Source of the DNA: Piscinibacter gummiphilus
GTDB lineage: Bacteria; Pseudomonadota; Gammaproteobacteria; Burkholderiales; Burkholderiaceae_C
Assembly: GCF_002116905.1 (NCBI RefSeq)
Contig: NZ_CP015118.1
Coordinates: 4,650,001-4,714,000 of the forward strand
Direction: 5' to 3'
Length of the DNA: 64,000 bases
The position numbers and the translations under genes were made by a program. Shown piece by piece: positions 1 through 7,794 of this stretch. Under the pieces are notes generated by a model, which did not search any database, had not been told where the DNA came from, and worked only from the letters and a program-made list of their open reading frames with translations. How positions within the stretch are numbered: the first letter of the stretch is position 1; every line of letters begins with the position of its first letter.

Positions 1-2
1 TG

Positions 3-986
3 GTGAACTACGCCCGCCTGACACGCGCCGTCCATCCCGACGACCAGACGGCCATGCTCGAGACCCTGGCGATGGCCGGGGACGGCCGGGCCCCCAGCCA
101 CTTCCGCCACGAATTCCGGTCGCCGATGCCGGGCGGCCGGGTGCGCTGGCTCGCATCGCAGGGCCGGGTCGAATTCGATGCCGCGGGGCGCCCCGTACGC
201 ACGCGGGGTGCCTGCACCGACATCACCGCCATGCGGCTCGCCGAAGCCGAGACGATGCGGCTGCGCCAGGAGCTCGCCCACGTCGGCCGCGTGTCGGTCG
301 TGGGGCAGCTGGGTTCGGCGCTCGCCCACGAGATCAACCAGCCGCTGGGCGCGATCCTGCGCAATGCCGAGGCCGCGGAACTGCTGCTGAAGTGCCCCGA
401 CCCCGACCTCGAGGAGGTGCGCGCCATCGTCGACGACATCCTGAGCGATGACCGCCGCGCCGGTGCAGTGATCGACCGCATGCGCGCGCTGCTGCGGCGG
501 CACGAGATCACGATGGTGCCGCTGTCGGTGCAGGACTTCGTGGGCGACGTCGCGGCGCTCGTGCGCAACGACGCCATGACACGCCACGTCAAGGTGGAGG
601 TGGCCCTCGCCCCCGACATCCCCGCGGTGATGGGCGACCGCATCCACCTGCAGCAGGTGCTGCTGAATCTGCTCACGAACGCGATGGACGCCATCGACGA
701 GGCCCAGCGCACCGTGCGCCACGTGGCCGTGACCGCCGTGCGCGACGGCAGCGGTTTCGTGCAGATCGCCGTGACCGACTCGGGCACCGGCATTCCGGTC
801 GACCGGCTGGAGAGCATCTTCGGCTCGTTCGTCAGCACCAAGCCCTCCGGGATGGGCATGGGCCTGTCGATCGCGCGCAGCCTCATCGAGGCCCATGGCG
901 GACGCCTGTGGGCAGAGAACGATTCCGGCGGGGGTGCGAGCCTCCGCTTCACGCTGGCCATTGCCATGACAGGGGGTACCCCATGA
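3..986 (+). CDS. PAS-domain sensor histidine kinase, C-terminal part (truncated by window edge)
   Basis: This is the cytoplasmic end of a two-component sensor kinase of the FixL/DctB-like class. Counting from the first visible GTG, residues 1-80 are the end of a PAS/PAC domain, the H-box LAHEINQP has its phospho-accepting His at residue 109, the N-box Asn is near 226, and the ATP-binding G1 (DSGTGIP, 259-265) and G2 (GMGMGLS, 283-289) boxes follow. All catalytic boxes are intact. The frame is open at the window edge, so the true start and any sensory or membrane segment lie upstream. Its stop overlaps the next gene by ATGA, so kinase and FixJ-like regulator are translationally coupled and very probably partners. 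Confidence 0.9.
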   Translation: MNYARLTRAVHPDDQTAMLETLAMAGDGRAPSHFRHEFRSPMPGGRVRWLASQGRVEFDAAGRPVRTRGACTDITAMRLAEAETMRLRQELAHVGRVSVVGQLGSALAHEINQPLGAILRNAEAAELLLKCPDPDLEEVRAIVDDILSDDRRAGAVIDRMRALLRRHEITMVPLSVQDFVGDVAALVRNDAMTRHVKVEVALAPDIPAVMGDRIHLQQVLLNLLTNAMDAIDEAQRTVRHVAVTAVRDGSGFVQIAVTDSGTGIPVDRLESIFGSFVSTKPSGMGMGLSIARSLIEAHGGRLWAENDSGGGASLRFTLAIAMTGGTP

Positions 987-1624
987 ACGAGACCCGACCC
1001 GTCGTCCACGTCGTCGACGACGACGCCTCCTTTCTGTCGGCCACCTCCCGGCTGCTCCGCGCGAGCGGCTACTGCGTGAAGACCTTCGCCGGCGCGGCCG
1101 AGTTCCTCGCCCGCGACGAGGCGGACGCCGAGGGCTGCGTCGTGGCGGACCTGCGCATGCCCGGCGTGGACGGGCTCCAGCTGCAGAACGCGCTGGCCGG
1201 TTCGGCCAACCCCATCCCGATCCTGTTCCTCACCGGCAACGCCGACATCGAGTCGAGCGTGCGGGCGATGCGCGGCGGCGCGGAAGACTTCCTCGAGAAG
1301 CGTGCACCCAAGGAAGCCCTGCTCGCGGCCGTCGGGCGCGCCCTCGCGCGCGATGGCGAGGCCCGTGCGGCGCGGGCGAAGCACCGGGCGTTGAAGGACC
1401 GCTTCGACTCGCTGACCGCGCGCGAGCTGGAGGTGCTCGAGCAGGTGCTGCTCGGCCGGCTCAACAAGCAGATCGGCGGCGACCTCGACATCAGCGAGCG
1501 CACCGTGAAGCTGCATCGCGCGAAGATCATGACCAAGATCGGCGTGCGCTCGGTGCCTGCGCTCACGCTGGCCGCGCAGGAGGCGGGTGTCACATCGCTG
1601 TCACCCTTCCCGAAGGGGCAGTAG
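983..1624 (+). CDS. FixJ/NarL-type response regulator (REC + LuxR HTH)
   Basis: A 213-aa transcription regulator. The receiver domain (about residues 5-120) has the acidic pocket VDDD (11-14), the phosphorylation Asp56 in ADLRMPG, Thr84 and Lys106. A LuxR-type helix-turn-helix (LTARELEVL onward, about 147-205) ends the protein. The ATG at 983 is chosen because it starts just before the receiver domain and overlaps the kinase stop as ATGA; an open frame continues upstream inside the kinase gene but encodes no receiver sequence. It should be phosphorylated by the kinase ahead of it and act on promoters elsewhere, since no target can be deduced from the window. Confidence 0.92.
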   Translation: MNETRPVVHVVDDDASFLSATSRLLRASGYCVKTFAGAAEFLARDEADAEGCVVADLRMPGVDGLQLQNALAGSANPIPILFLTGNADIESSVRAMRGGAEDFLEKRAPKEALLAAVGRALARDGEARAARAKHRALKDRFDSLTARELEVLEQVLLGRLNKQIGGDLDISERTVKLHRAKIMTKIGVRSVPALTLAAQEAGVTSLSPFPKGQ

Positions 1625-1667
1625 ACGCGAGGCGCGGTGTCGCCGAAAGTGAGGTTGGACGCTCGCG

Positions 1668-2042
1668 ATGAACTCCAACCTCCACACCTACGTAGCCATC
1701 GTCGATGACGACGAAAGCCTCTGCCGGTCCTTCGGCAGGCTGCTGCGTGCGTCGGGCATGCAGCCCATCGCGTACCTCTCGGCCGAGGACTTCCTCGCCG
1801 ACACCAAGCAGCCCGTGTTCGACTGCCTCGTGTTCGACGTGCAGCTGGGCGGGCTCTCCGGCATCGAGCTCGCGCGGCAACTGGTCGCGCAGGGCACGCG
1901 CACCCCGATCATCTTCGTGACCGGCCTCGAAGACCCGGAAACGCGCGAACGCGCCGAAGCCGCCGGATGTGCGGCCTTCTACCGCAAGACCGACTCCGGC
2001 GCCGCCGTCGTCAATTGCATCCGGCGCCTGACCGGCGTGTGA
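1668..2042 (+). CDS. Single-domain response regulator (REC only)
   Basis: A 124-aa stand-alone receiver with no output domain. Acidic residues IVDDD (11-15), phospho-acceptor Asp57 (VFDVQL), Thr85 and Lys107 are all present, so it should be phosphorylatable. It lies 43 bases after the FixJ-like gene on the same strand. Proteins of this kind act as phosphate sinks, connectors between kinases, or protein-binding switches. It resembles the FixJ receiver next door, and could have arisen from it or compete with it for the kinase upstream. Its target cannot be read from sequence. Confidence 0.88.
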   Translation: MNSNLHTYVAIVDDDESLCRSFGRLLRASGMQPIAYLSAEDFLADTKQPVFDCLVFDVQLGGLSGIELARQLVAQGTRTPIIFVTGLEDPETRERAEAAGCAAFYRKTDSGAAVVNCIRRLTGV

Positions 2043-2223
2043 TCGAGGCGAAGAACGAAGGAAGAGTCGGCTCGCACTCGTGCTGAAACCGGAACCTCCG
2101 GTAGCCCAACGGCTTGCAAGCGAGCGCCTCACCGGGTGTCGAACTGCCGCTTCATTGAAGATGAAACTTTGCGGTTGCCGGTGCCGTCTCCCGCGGGAAG
2201 CGGCGATCGCGGCGATGACCGCT

Positions 2224-2385
2224 TCAGTTCAGGTTTGTCCGACACCTGAAGTTGCCGCGCGAAATCTGGACGCTCTCGGCGATGTCCGCGAACGATGTCT
2301 TCTCGGACCCTCGCTCGTAGCACAACGGGTCTGTGGCCTGGATGATGTGGTCGCGAGTCGTGAGTTCTCCGGCCTCTTGCTTCAC
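2224..2385 (-). pseudogene. TetR-family regulator, N-terminal stub only
   Basis: A GTG-initiated frame overlapping the end of the old-yellow-enzyme remnant by GTGA encodes about 45 residues typical of a TetR DNA-binding domain (TTRDHIIQA, then SFADIAESVQISRGNF), then breaks into unrelated residues and stops at 53 aa. Intact TetR proteins are about 190-210 aa, so the rest of helix 3 and the whole ligand domain are gone. The overlap suggests the parent gene was coupled to the flavin reductase gene in an old operon. It is probably not functional as a repressor. Confidence 0.7.
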
Positions 2386-2762
2386 GGGTTGGCTCCTGCC
2401 GTAGCTTTGTCGAAGACAGGGTAGTCGACGTAACCGCGCTGCCCTCCGCCGTAGAACGTGGCATGGTCTGGTGCGTTCAGGGGCAAGTCCCGCCTGAGGC
2501 GCTCGACCAGATCCGGATTCGCGAGGAACGGCGCGCCGAAGGCGGCCAGGTCCGCGCCGCCTTCGAGCAACGCAGCTTGTGCAAGTCGCTTGTCGTACCC
2601 GTTGTTGGCGATGTACGTGCCGCCGAAACGCGTGCCATGCACCTCGCAGGTGAAGCGACGTAGGCGTCCGTTCGGTGGTTGGTGCCGTCCCGAAGAAATT
2701 GGTCGATGAGGTAGCCGTTGGCGCCATGGACCTCCACACCATCGAAGCCCGCGGCGCTGCGT
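2382..2762 (-). pseudogene. Old yellow enzyme (NemA-like ene-reductase) remnant with internal deletion
   Basis: Two pieces of an FMN-dependent alkene/N-ethylmaleimide reductase lie in two different frames. Piece one (about 2660-2760) reads AAGFDGVEVHGANGY then LIDQFLRDGTNHRTDAY, the conserved mid-barrel segment. Piece two (2382-2642) carries the C-terminal NNGYDK, FGAPFLANPDLVERLR and FYGGG..GY.DYP motifs. Roughly 130 residues that normally separate them are missing, the frame shifts at the junction near 2643-2660, and the N-terminal half is absent. It is a decayed gene. Its partner TetR stub follows immediately on the same strand. Confidence 0.8.
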
Positions 2763-2820
2763 CCTTGACTAGATGGTCAACACGTCAGCGCGGCCCGGCC
2801 TTGGCCCGCCCCAACAGGCA

Positions 2821-3723
2821 TCACCGCGACAGATGCTCTCGAAGCAGTGCGAGAACCGATTGCACGCGCTTGGGTAGCTGCTTCTCGCGGGCGGCGTAGA
2901 GCAGCCACACGGCGCTGTCGAAGTCCGTCGCCGTCGCCTCAAGGTCGGGAAACAGATCGACGAGCCGTCCGGCCAGCAGGTCCTTGTCGATGAGCCAGTC
3001 GGCCAGCAACGCCGGGCCGAGACCGTCCAGCGCGGCCTGACGCAACGCCAACGCGGTGCTGGCGACAAGCCAACCCTGGATCGGCACCTCTTCGACTTGA
3101 CCGCCGGATGCACTGCGGAAGCGCCAAAGGGCCCGAAAGCCCGGCAGCGGGAAGCGGAGACAGCTGCAATCGGCGAGGTCGACAGGCTGGCGTGGCCGGC
3201 CATGCCGCTTCAGGTAGGCAGGGCTCGCCACGACGCGGAAGCGGACATCACGCTGCCGTTGGCCGACGAGGCTACTGTTGACCGCAGGGCCCAGGCGCAA
3301 GGCGATGTCGACACGCTGGCTCACCAGGTCCACAACAGCGTCGGTCAGCATCAGGTCCAGCTCCAGACCGGGATGCCGGCGGTGAAGCTCGGGAAGCAGT
3401 GGAACCAACACCGTCTGCCCAAAGGCCACCGAGGCAGTGATACGCACCAGGCCGCGCAACTGGCCGCTGCCAGCCCTGAGTTCCTCCGCGGCGAGGTCCA
3501 GCTCGGTCAGCAGTGGCGACACCTGCGCAAGGTAGCTCTCGCCCCCTTCGGTGAGTGAGAGCTGGCGCGTCGTGCGCTGCAACAGGCGCACGCCAAGCTC
3601 AGCCTCCAGTGCTGCCACCGCGCGGGTCACCTTGCTCGGCTCGAGGTTCAAGAACCTGGCCGCACCCGCGAAGCTGCCCTGGCGCACGACCTCGATGAAG
3701 GTCCGCAGTTGGTCGAGGTCCAT
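2821..3723 (-). CDS. LysR-family transcriptional regulator
   Basis: A 300-aa LysR-type regulator. The winged HTH begins at once (MDLDQLRTFIEVV, with FAGAARFLNLEPSKVTRAV as recognition region), followed by the usual linker and a two-lobed effector domain. The start at 3723 is chosen because LysR proteins begin one or two residues before this motif; the long upstream open frame is antisense to the next gene. It is divergent from the oxidoreductase gene at 3834 with 110 bases between them, and an inverted repeat with T-N11-A geometry lies in that gap. It therefore probably controls the oxidoreductase and AhpD-like pair. The inducer is unknown. Confidence 0.92.
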   Translation of the reverse strand: MDLDQLRTFIEVVRQGSFAGAARFLNLEPSKVTRAVAALEAELGVRLLQRTTRQLSLTEGGESYLAQVSPLLTELDLAAEELRAGSGQLRGLVRITASVAFGQTVLVPLLPELHRRHPGLELDLMLTDAVVDLVSQRVDIALRLGPAVNSSLVGQRQRDVRFRVVASPAYLKRHGRPRQPVDLADCSCLRFPLPGFRALWRFRSASGGQVEEVPIQGWLVASTALALRQAALDGLGPALLADWLIDKDLLAGRLVDLFPDLEATATDFDSAVWLLYAAREKQLPKRVQSVLALLREHLSR

Positions 3724-3730
3724 CGCCACT

Positions 3731-3747
3731 ATTGCAGAAGTTGCAAT
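3731..3747. promoter_or_regulatory. Candidate LysR-type operator between divergent genes
   Basis: Perfect inverted repeat ATTGCA-N5-TGCAAT. It contains the T-N11-A spacing expected of LysR boxes and sits 8 bases ahead of the LysR start and about 87 bases ahead of the divergent oxidoreductase start. Confidence 0.55.
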
Positions 3748-3833
3748 TCTCCATGGTAGGTCATGCCCTTCTTTCGCGAGGGATGGTGCCTGACGATCCG
3801 CCACCTCGGCAGTTTTCGCAACAAGGAGATGAT

Positions 3834-4688
3834 ATGACTTCAACTCAGCCCATTGCATTCCTGGGGCTTGGTGCCATGGGCTCGCGGATGGCGGCCAGGC
3901 TCGTCGCGGCCGGGCATGACGTGGTCGCCTGGAACCGCTCACCGGGTCCGCTGCAGTTGTTCCGTGCGCAGGGCGGACGCGTGGCGGCGTCGCCGCGCGA
4001 GGCAGCCGCCGGTGCTCGCGTCGTGTTCGCGATGCTCCGTGATGACGAGGCCAGCCGGAGCGTCTGGTTGGACGCTGACACCGGAGCCGCGGCTGCCATG
4101 GCGGATGACGCCATCGCCATCGAATGCAGCACCCTGAGTCCCGCGTGGATCGAGGAACTTGCGGCGACGCTGAGCGCTCCCCTGGTCGACGCCCCCGTCG
4201 CCGGCTCACGGCCACAGGCCGATGCAGGGCAGTTGATCTTCATGGCCGGCGGCCCGCAAGAAGCCGTGCTGAGCGTGACACCGCTGCTCAGGCACATGGG
4301 CAGCGAGGTCCATGCGGTCGGCGACAACGGCAGTGGCACCGCACTGAAGCTGGCCGTGAACAGCCTCTTCGCGGCGCAGGTGGTCGTGCTGGCGGAGCAA
4401 CTGGCGGCACTGAGCAACCAGCAGGTGACGCTACCCGTCGCGCTCGCCGCCTTGAAGGCCATGCCGGTGACCAGCCCCGCGGCAGCGGGTGCGGCCGCAG
4501 CCATGCTGGCCGGTGCCTACGCGCCGTTGTTCCCGGTGCAGCTGATGGCCAAGGACCTGGGCTACGCCTTGCAGGCGGCCGGTCAGCGCCTGCCCCTCAC
4601 CGAATCCATCCTCGCCCGTTTCCAGGCGGCCAGCGAGGCCGGCCTGGGCGACGAACACATCGTCGCGCTGCACAAGCTCTACCGCTGA
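3834..4688 (+). CDS. NAD(P)-dependent beta-hydroxyacid dehydrogenase (3-hydroxyisobutyrate dehydrogenase family)
   Basis: A 284-aa cytoplasmic oxidoreductase. The N-terminal Rossmann motif is GLGAMGSRMAARL, followed by the family's substrate-binding stretch (DAPVAGSRPQAD) and the catalytic-Lys segment GSGTALKLAVNSL; the C-terminal half is the all-helical dimer domain. The family oxidises 3-hydroxy acids or reduces small aldehydes and imines (glyoxylate reductase, tartronate semialdehyde reductase and imine reductases are relatives), so the substrate is open. An AAGGAG ribosome site lies just before the ATG at 3834, which decides the start. It is followed after 27 bases by the AhpD-like gene and is likely controlled by the divergent LysR protein. 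Confidence 0.88.
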   Translation: MTSTQPIAFLGLGAMGSRMAARLVAAGHDVVAWNRSPGPLQLFRAQGGRVAASPREAAAGARVVFAMLRDDEASRSVWLDADTGAAAAMADDAIAIECSTLSPAWIEELAATLSAPLVDAPVAGSRPQADAGQLIFMAGGPQEAVLSVTPLLRHMGSEVHAVGDNGSGTALKLAVNSLFAAQVVVLAEQLAALSNQQVTLPVALAALKAMPVTSPAAAGAAAAMLAGAYAPLFPVQLMAKDLGYALQAAGQRLPLTESILARFQAASEAGLGDEHIVALHKLYR

Positions 4689-4715
4689 TTTGCCATCCAT
4701 CACCAGGAGATTCCG

Positions 4716-5288
4716 ATGCCCCAGTTCACCGTTCACACCCTGGACACCGCGCCCGCCGCCAGCGTGCCGCTGCTCCAGCAGACCCTCAATGCATGGGGCT
4801 TCATCCCGCACCTGCACGCCACGCTGGCCGAGTCGCCCATCGCGCTGGGCGCTTACGACACGCTGTTCGGCGCCACCACCACCCAGGGCACGCTCGACGC
4901 AAAAGAGCAGCAGGTGGCCTTCCAGGCGGTCAACGTCCTGCACGGGTGCGAATACTGCACCGCGGGCCACACCTTTTTGAGCCGCGCGGCCCAGGTGCCC
5001 GAGGACGTCATCTCGGCTCTGAGGGAAGGGGCGCCTATCCAGGGACATCCTCGCTACGAGGCGCTTCGCCAGTTCACCGAAACCGTCGTCCGTGAACGCG
5101 GGAGGGCGGGCGACGACGCCGTGGATCACTTCCTCGCCGTAGGCTTCACGCGGGCGCAGGTGCTGGAGGTCATCACCATCGTCGCCTGCAAGACCATCAG
5201 CAACTACACGAACCACCTGACCCACACGCCTCACGAGACGTTCATGGCCGATCCGATGCTGAAGTGGGTGGCACCGCAACGGGTCTAG
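4716..5288 (+). CDS. Carboxymuconolactone decarboxylase / AhpD-like protein
   Basis: A 190-aa protein of the CMD/AhpD fold. The redox motif is HGCEYCTAGH with Cys78, Cys81 and His85, the arrangement used for alkylhydroperoxidase-type thiol chemistry, so it is more likely a peroxidase-like redox protein than a true lactone decarboxylase. An AGGAG ribosome site precedes the ATG at 4716. It forms a two-gene unit with the dehydrogenase upstream. The family is often found in oxidative-stress and detoxification operons, which fits the neighbours here. Confidence 0.88.
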   Translation: MPQFTVHTLDTAPAASVPLLQQTLNAWGFIPHLHATLAESPIALGAYDTLFGATTTQGTLDAKEQQVAFQAVNVLHGCEYCTAGHTFLSRAAQVPEDVISALREGAPIQGHPRYEALRQFTETVVRERGRAGDDAVDHFLAVGFTRAQVLEVITIVACKTISNYTNHLTHTPHETFMADPMLKWVAPQRV

Positions 5289-5301
5289 GCCGGGACCTGC
5301 G

Positions 5302-6042
5302 CTAGTTCAGGCCCTGGCGCCGGGACGTCGTGCGCAGGCGGCCAACGTGCCGCAGCACCTCCGCCTTGGGCAGTGGTCCCCCGTGTCCCATGTAGAACGT
5401 CGTGCTTCCGTCGCTGGAGAGCCGCTCCAGCTCGTCGGCCACCTGGTGTGGGTCGTCCTCGAACGGCGGGCTCTTGGACGTCCCGGTCATGACGATGCCG
5501 CCCAGCAGCACACCTGACGAGACCAGGTCGCCGACGAGCGCCTGGCCATCGTGCAGCACGACGCTCAGCGAGCCGCAGGTGTGCCCTGGTGTCGGCAGCA
5601 CCCGGCCCGCAATGCCATACGGTGCCAGGTCGAGTACTTCTTCACCTTTCAGAAGCAGGTCGGGCTCGAACGGTGTGTACGCGCGCTGGATCAAGCCGGT
5701 GCGGAAGAACAGCCGTCCGAAGGTTCCGGTCGCGCAGAACGTCATGCGCTCCCGCTGCCGGTAGTGCTGCGCGTCGCCCTCGTGCGCACAAACCGGCGCG
5801 CCGGTCAGCTCACGCAGCCGCGCTGCATTGCCTGCGTGGTCGATGTGGGCGTGCGTGATGACGATCAGCCGGATGTCGCTCCAGTTCATGCCTCGGAACC
5901 GCAAAACCTTCTCCACGGCGCGCTCCGTGTCGGGCAGGCCTGCGTCCACCAGCACGGCACCCGCAGCGCCGACGACAAGGTGTGCATTGACGAGGCCCAA
6001 CGGCAGGATGGGGATGCGGACGACCTCCGTCGGGCCCGTCAT
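5302..6042 (-). CDS. MBL-fold metallo-hydrolase
   Basis: A 246-aa metallo-beta-lactamase-fold hydrolase. The zinc motif THAHIDHAG gives His64, His66, Asp68 and His69; a further ligand set is visible in TPGHTCGS and in MGHGGPLP near the C-terminus. No signal peptide is visible, so it should act in the cytoplasm. Close relatives include lactonases and glyoxalase-II-like thioester hydrolases. Its start overlaps the stop of the peroxiredoxin-like gene (ATGA), so the two are translated together and share the operators at 6619-6682. The substrate is not deducible. Confidence 0.88.
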   Translation of the reverse strand: MTGPTEVVRIPILPLGLVNAHLVVGAAGAVLVDAGLPDTERAVEKVLRFRGMNWSDIRLIVITHAHIDHAGNAARLRELTGAPVCAHEGDAQHYRQRERMTFCATGTFGRLFFRTGLIQRAYTPFEPDLLLKGEEVLDLAPYGIAGRVLPTPGHTCGSLSVVLHDGQALVGDLVSSGVLLGGIVMTGTSKSPPFEDDPHQVADELERLSSDGSTTFYMGHGGPLPKAEVLRHVGRLRTTSRRQGLN

Positions 6043-6602
6043 GTCGTCACCTCGCTGGCCGCGACCGGCGGATTCCGCTTCAGCCAGGACGAGACCTCGT
6101 CCAGCGGCACATGATCACCCGCGGCGCGGGCGTAGAACGCCAGGTCGATGCGGCCATCAATGCCGATAAGGAAGTCCGCCGGCAGCCTGTTGAACGGGCC
6201 TTCGATGCGGCCGGGCGCGAAGCCCTTGCAGAACGCGCGCACCGCATGCACCGCATTGCTCGGCGCAAGGAGGCCAGCCCAGCTTCGCTCTGCCTCGAAG
6301 AGGCGGTAGAGCGTCATGTCCGGGTCGGGGATCAGCGCGAACGGCGCGTCATGTCGACCGACGTACTCCCGCATGCTTTCGGCGCTGGACTGGAACACGA
6401 CAAGCATGACCAGCCCCTCGCGGGACAGACGTTTGTGCGCCAGGACCAGCTCCCGCACCCTGAGGTTGCACATGGGGCAGGAGGCATAGCGCATGAACGA
6501 GAGCAGGACCGGGCGCCCCTTCAGGTCCGAAAGGCGGATGGCGCGACCGAACATGTCGGAGGTCTCGAAGTCGGGAACGGCGTCCCCCTGGTGAAGTGGC
6601 AT
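6039..6602 (-). CDS. Peroxiredoxin-like (AhpC/TSA, redoxin-fold) protein
   Basis: A 187-aa thioredoxin-fold protein. The DFETSDMFGR and LSDLKGRPVLLSF segments mark the redoxin core, and the active site SCPMC supplies Cys42 and Cys45 in a CxxC arrangement. The start at 6602 (MPLHQGDAVPDF) is preferred because peroxiredoxins begin with this segment and because a longer frame would start inside the operator region. It is the first gene of a two-gene unit with the MBL hydrolase and is divergent from a TetR gene. The expected role is reduction of peroxides or disulfides; the family also includes poorly characterised members. Confidence 0.82.
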   Translation of the reverse strand: MPLHQGDAVPDFETSDMFGRAIRLSDLKGRPVLLSFMRYASCPMCNLRVRELVLAHKRLSREGLVMLVVFQSSAESMREYVGRHDAPFALIPDPDMTLYRLFEAERSWAGLLAPSNAVHAVRAFCKGFAPGRIEGPFNRLPADFLIGIDGRIDLAFYARAAGDHVPLDEVSSWLKRNPPVAASEVTT

Positions 6603-6618
6603 GTCAGATTTCCCAAAT

Positions 6619-6682
6619 TTGGACAATCGTCCAATACTATAAGGACGATCGTCCAATTCGCCAAGGTTTTTGGACGAGCGTC
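6619..6682. promoter_or_regulatory. Three palindromic TetR-type operators in a divergent promoter
   Basis: Three copies of a GGAC-N4-GTCC palindrome lie in 64 bases: TTGGAC-N4-GTCCAA (6619-6634), GGACGATCGTCC (6643-6654) and TGGACG-N2-CGTCCA (6671-6682). They fill the gap between the peroxiredoxin-like gene (minus) and the TetR gene (plus), so both promoters would be repressed by the TetR protein. Confidence 0.82.
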
Positions 6683-6698
6683 CAGATAGAATTGCGGC

Positions 6699-7295
6699 AT
6701 GAACGAGTCCCCCGCCACCCGTGAGCGTGTTGTCGCCGCCGCCTCTCAGCTCTTCGCGACGCGCGGATTCGCGGCGACGTCCATTGCCGACGTGGCCGAG
6801 GCGTCAGGCCTGCTGAAGGGCAACCTGGCCTATTACTTCAAGACCAAGCAGAGTCTTCTGGAAGCGGTTGTCGATGCGCGAGCCAAGGCGCTGTGGGATG
6901 AACTGGTTGCGCCGGCACAGCCCGGTGAGGATGCCCGCGCCACGATTGGTCGCCTGCTCGACCATGTGCGTGCCTCCGCTGACGAGTTGGCCCAATACGG
7001 TTGCCCAGTCGGCGGCCTTGCCACCGAGCTTGGCAAGACGGACGACGCGCTGCACACGAACGCTGCGGGGCTGTTGCTGAAGCTGGAGGCCTACCTGTTC
7101 GAGGCCTTCGCGAAAACGATGCAGAAGCAGCGCGCCGAGCGGGCAGCTGAGCATCTGCTGGCGCGCCTTCAGGGCGCGGCGGTTGTCGCTCAAGCGCGGC
7201 GCAACCCTGCCGTGGTGCATCGCCAGATCGACGACGCCCTGGCTTGGTTGGACACGGTCCTGCCAAGCGGTCGCAGGCGCAGGCGCGCCGGCTGA
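6699..7295 (+). CDS. TetR/AcrR-family transcriptional regulator
   Basis: A 198-aa repressor. The HTH is clear (ATRERVVAAASQLFATRGF, then TSIADVAEASGLLKGNLAYYF, residues about 6-50), followed by a helical ligand domain that resembles the TetR_C group with a GCPVGGLATELG motif, common in regulators of reductase and detoxification genes. The ATG at 6699 follows the third operator by 16 bases. It should be autoregulated and repress the divergent peroxiredoxin-like/MBL pair. A reactive electrophile or quinone inducer would fit the context, but that is inference. Confidence 0.93.
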   Translation: MNESPATRERVVAAASQLFATRGFAATSIADVAEASGLLKGNLAYYFKTKQSLLEAVVDARAKALWDELVAPAQPGEDARATIGRLLDHVRASADELAQYGCPVGGLATELGKTDDALHTNAAGLLLKLEAYLFEAFAKTMQKQRAERAAEHLLARLQGAAVVAQARRNPAVVHRQIDDALAWLDTVLPSGRRRRRAG

Positions 7296-7349
7296 CCTTC
7301 GGGTCGGCGATGGCCGAGCGCGCATGAGGGTACGCTGCTCCGTGGGCGA

Positions 7350-7607
7350 TCAGCCGTCCAGACGTGAGGCGCGCCAGCCTGCCTTCGACGAGCCACGCGC
7401 GGCGGGCTTCTTCTGTTTGCCGGCCGGCAGCGCGGCGTTGTGCTCTAAGCAAAGGTCGATCCAGCGGCCCAGGCTCGCGTTGGCCTTCACTGCGTTCGAG
7501 GCAACGAAGACGTGGCCGGGGCAAGGCCGGCCTTTCATGACGACGGTCTCGACACCTTCCTGCTTCAGTGCTTCGTCATGCAGCGCGGGGTCGATCCGGC
7601 ACATCAA
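7350..7607 (-). pseudogene. TfoX/Sxy N-terminal-domain protein fragment
   Basis: About 88 residues match the second half of the small TfoX_N-domain proteins: LMCRIDPALHDEALKQEG, MKGRPCPGHVFV and LGRWIDLCLEHN, with a Lys-rich tail. The first half of the domain, with its usual MFGG-type motif, is missing. The frame is closed by a TGA a few codons upstream of the first homologous residue, and possible starts are only TTG (7607) or ATG (7604) inside the fold. It is best read as a 5'-truncated gene; a functional short protein cannot be excluded. It is convergent with the TetR gene. Confidence 0.6.
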
Positions 7608-7794
7608 TCGTTCGGGGCGCGCCCGACCAAGTCGTCACCTGTCGATGTACTCAGGGCTGCTCCTCCGTGTCTGCGCGTTGATGGCATATTCACAACCGAG
7701 CAGCCGCAACGGCACTCCCATCCTGCGGAAGACCGGCTAGGATCGACCTCGCGCCGCCCTTCGGGGAAGTATCGGCCACGCTCAAGAGGGTTGC

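Noticed and set aside
2043..2223. Possible tRNA or small RNA after the receiver gene
   Set aside because: No cloverleaf, no CCA-adjacent acceptor stem and no terminator hairpin were found by reading both strands.
2080..2424. Plus-strand frame of 114 codons across the pseudogene region
   Set aside because: It is antisense to the TetR stub and old-yellow-enzyme remnant and has no homology or ribosome site.
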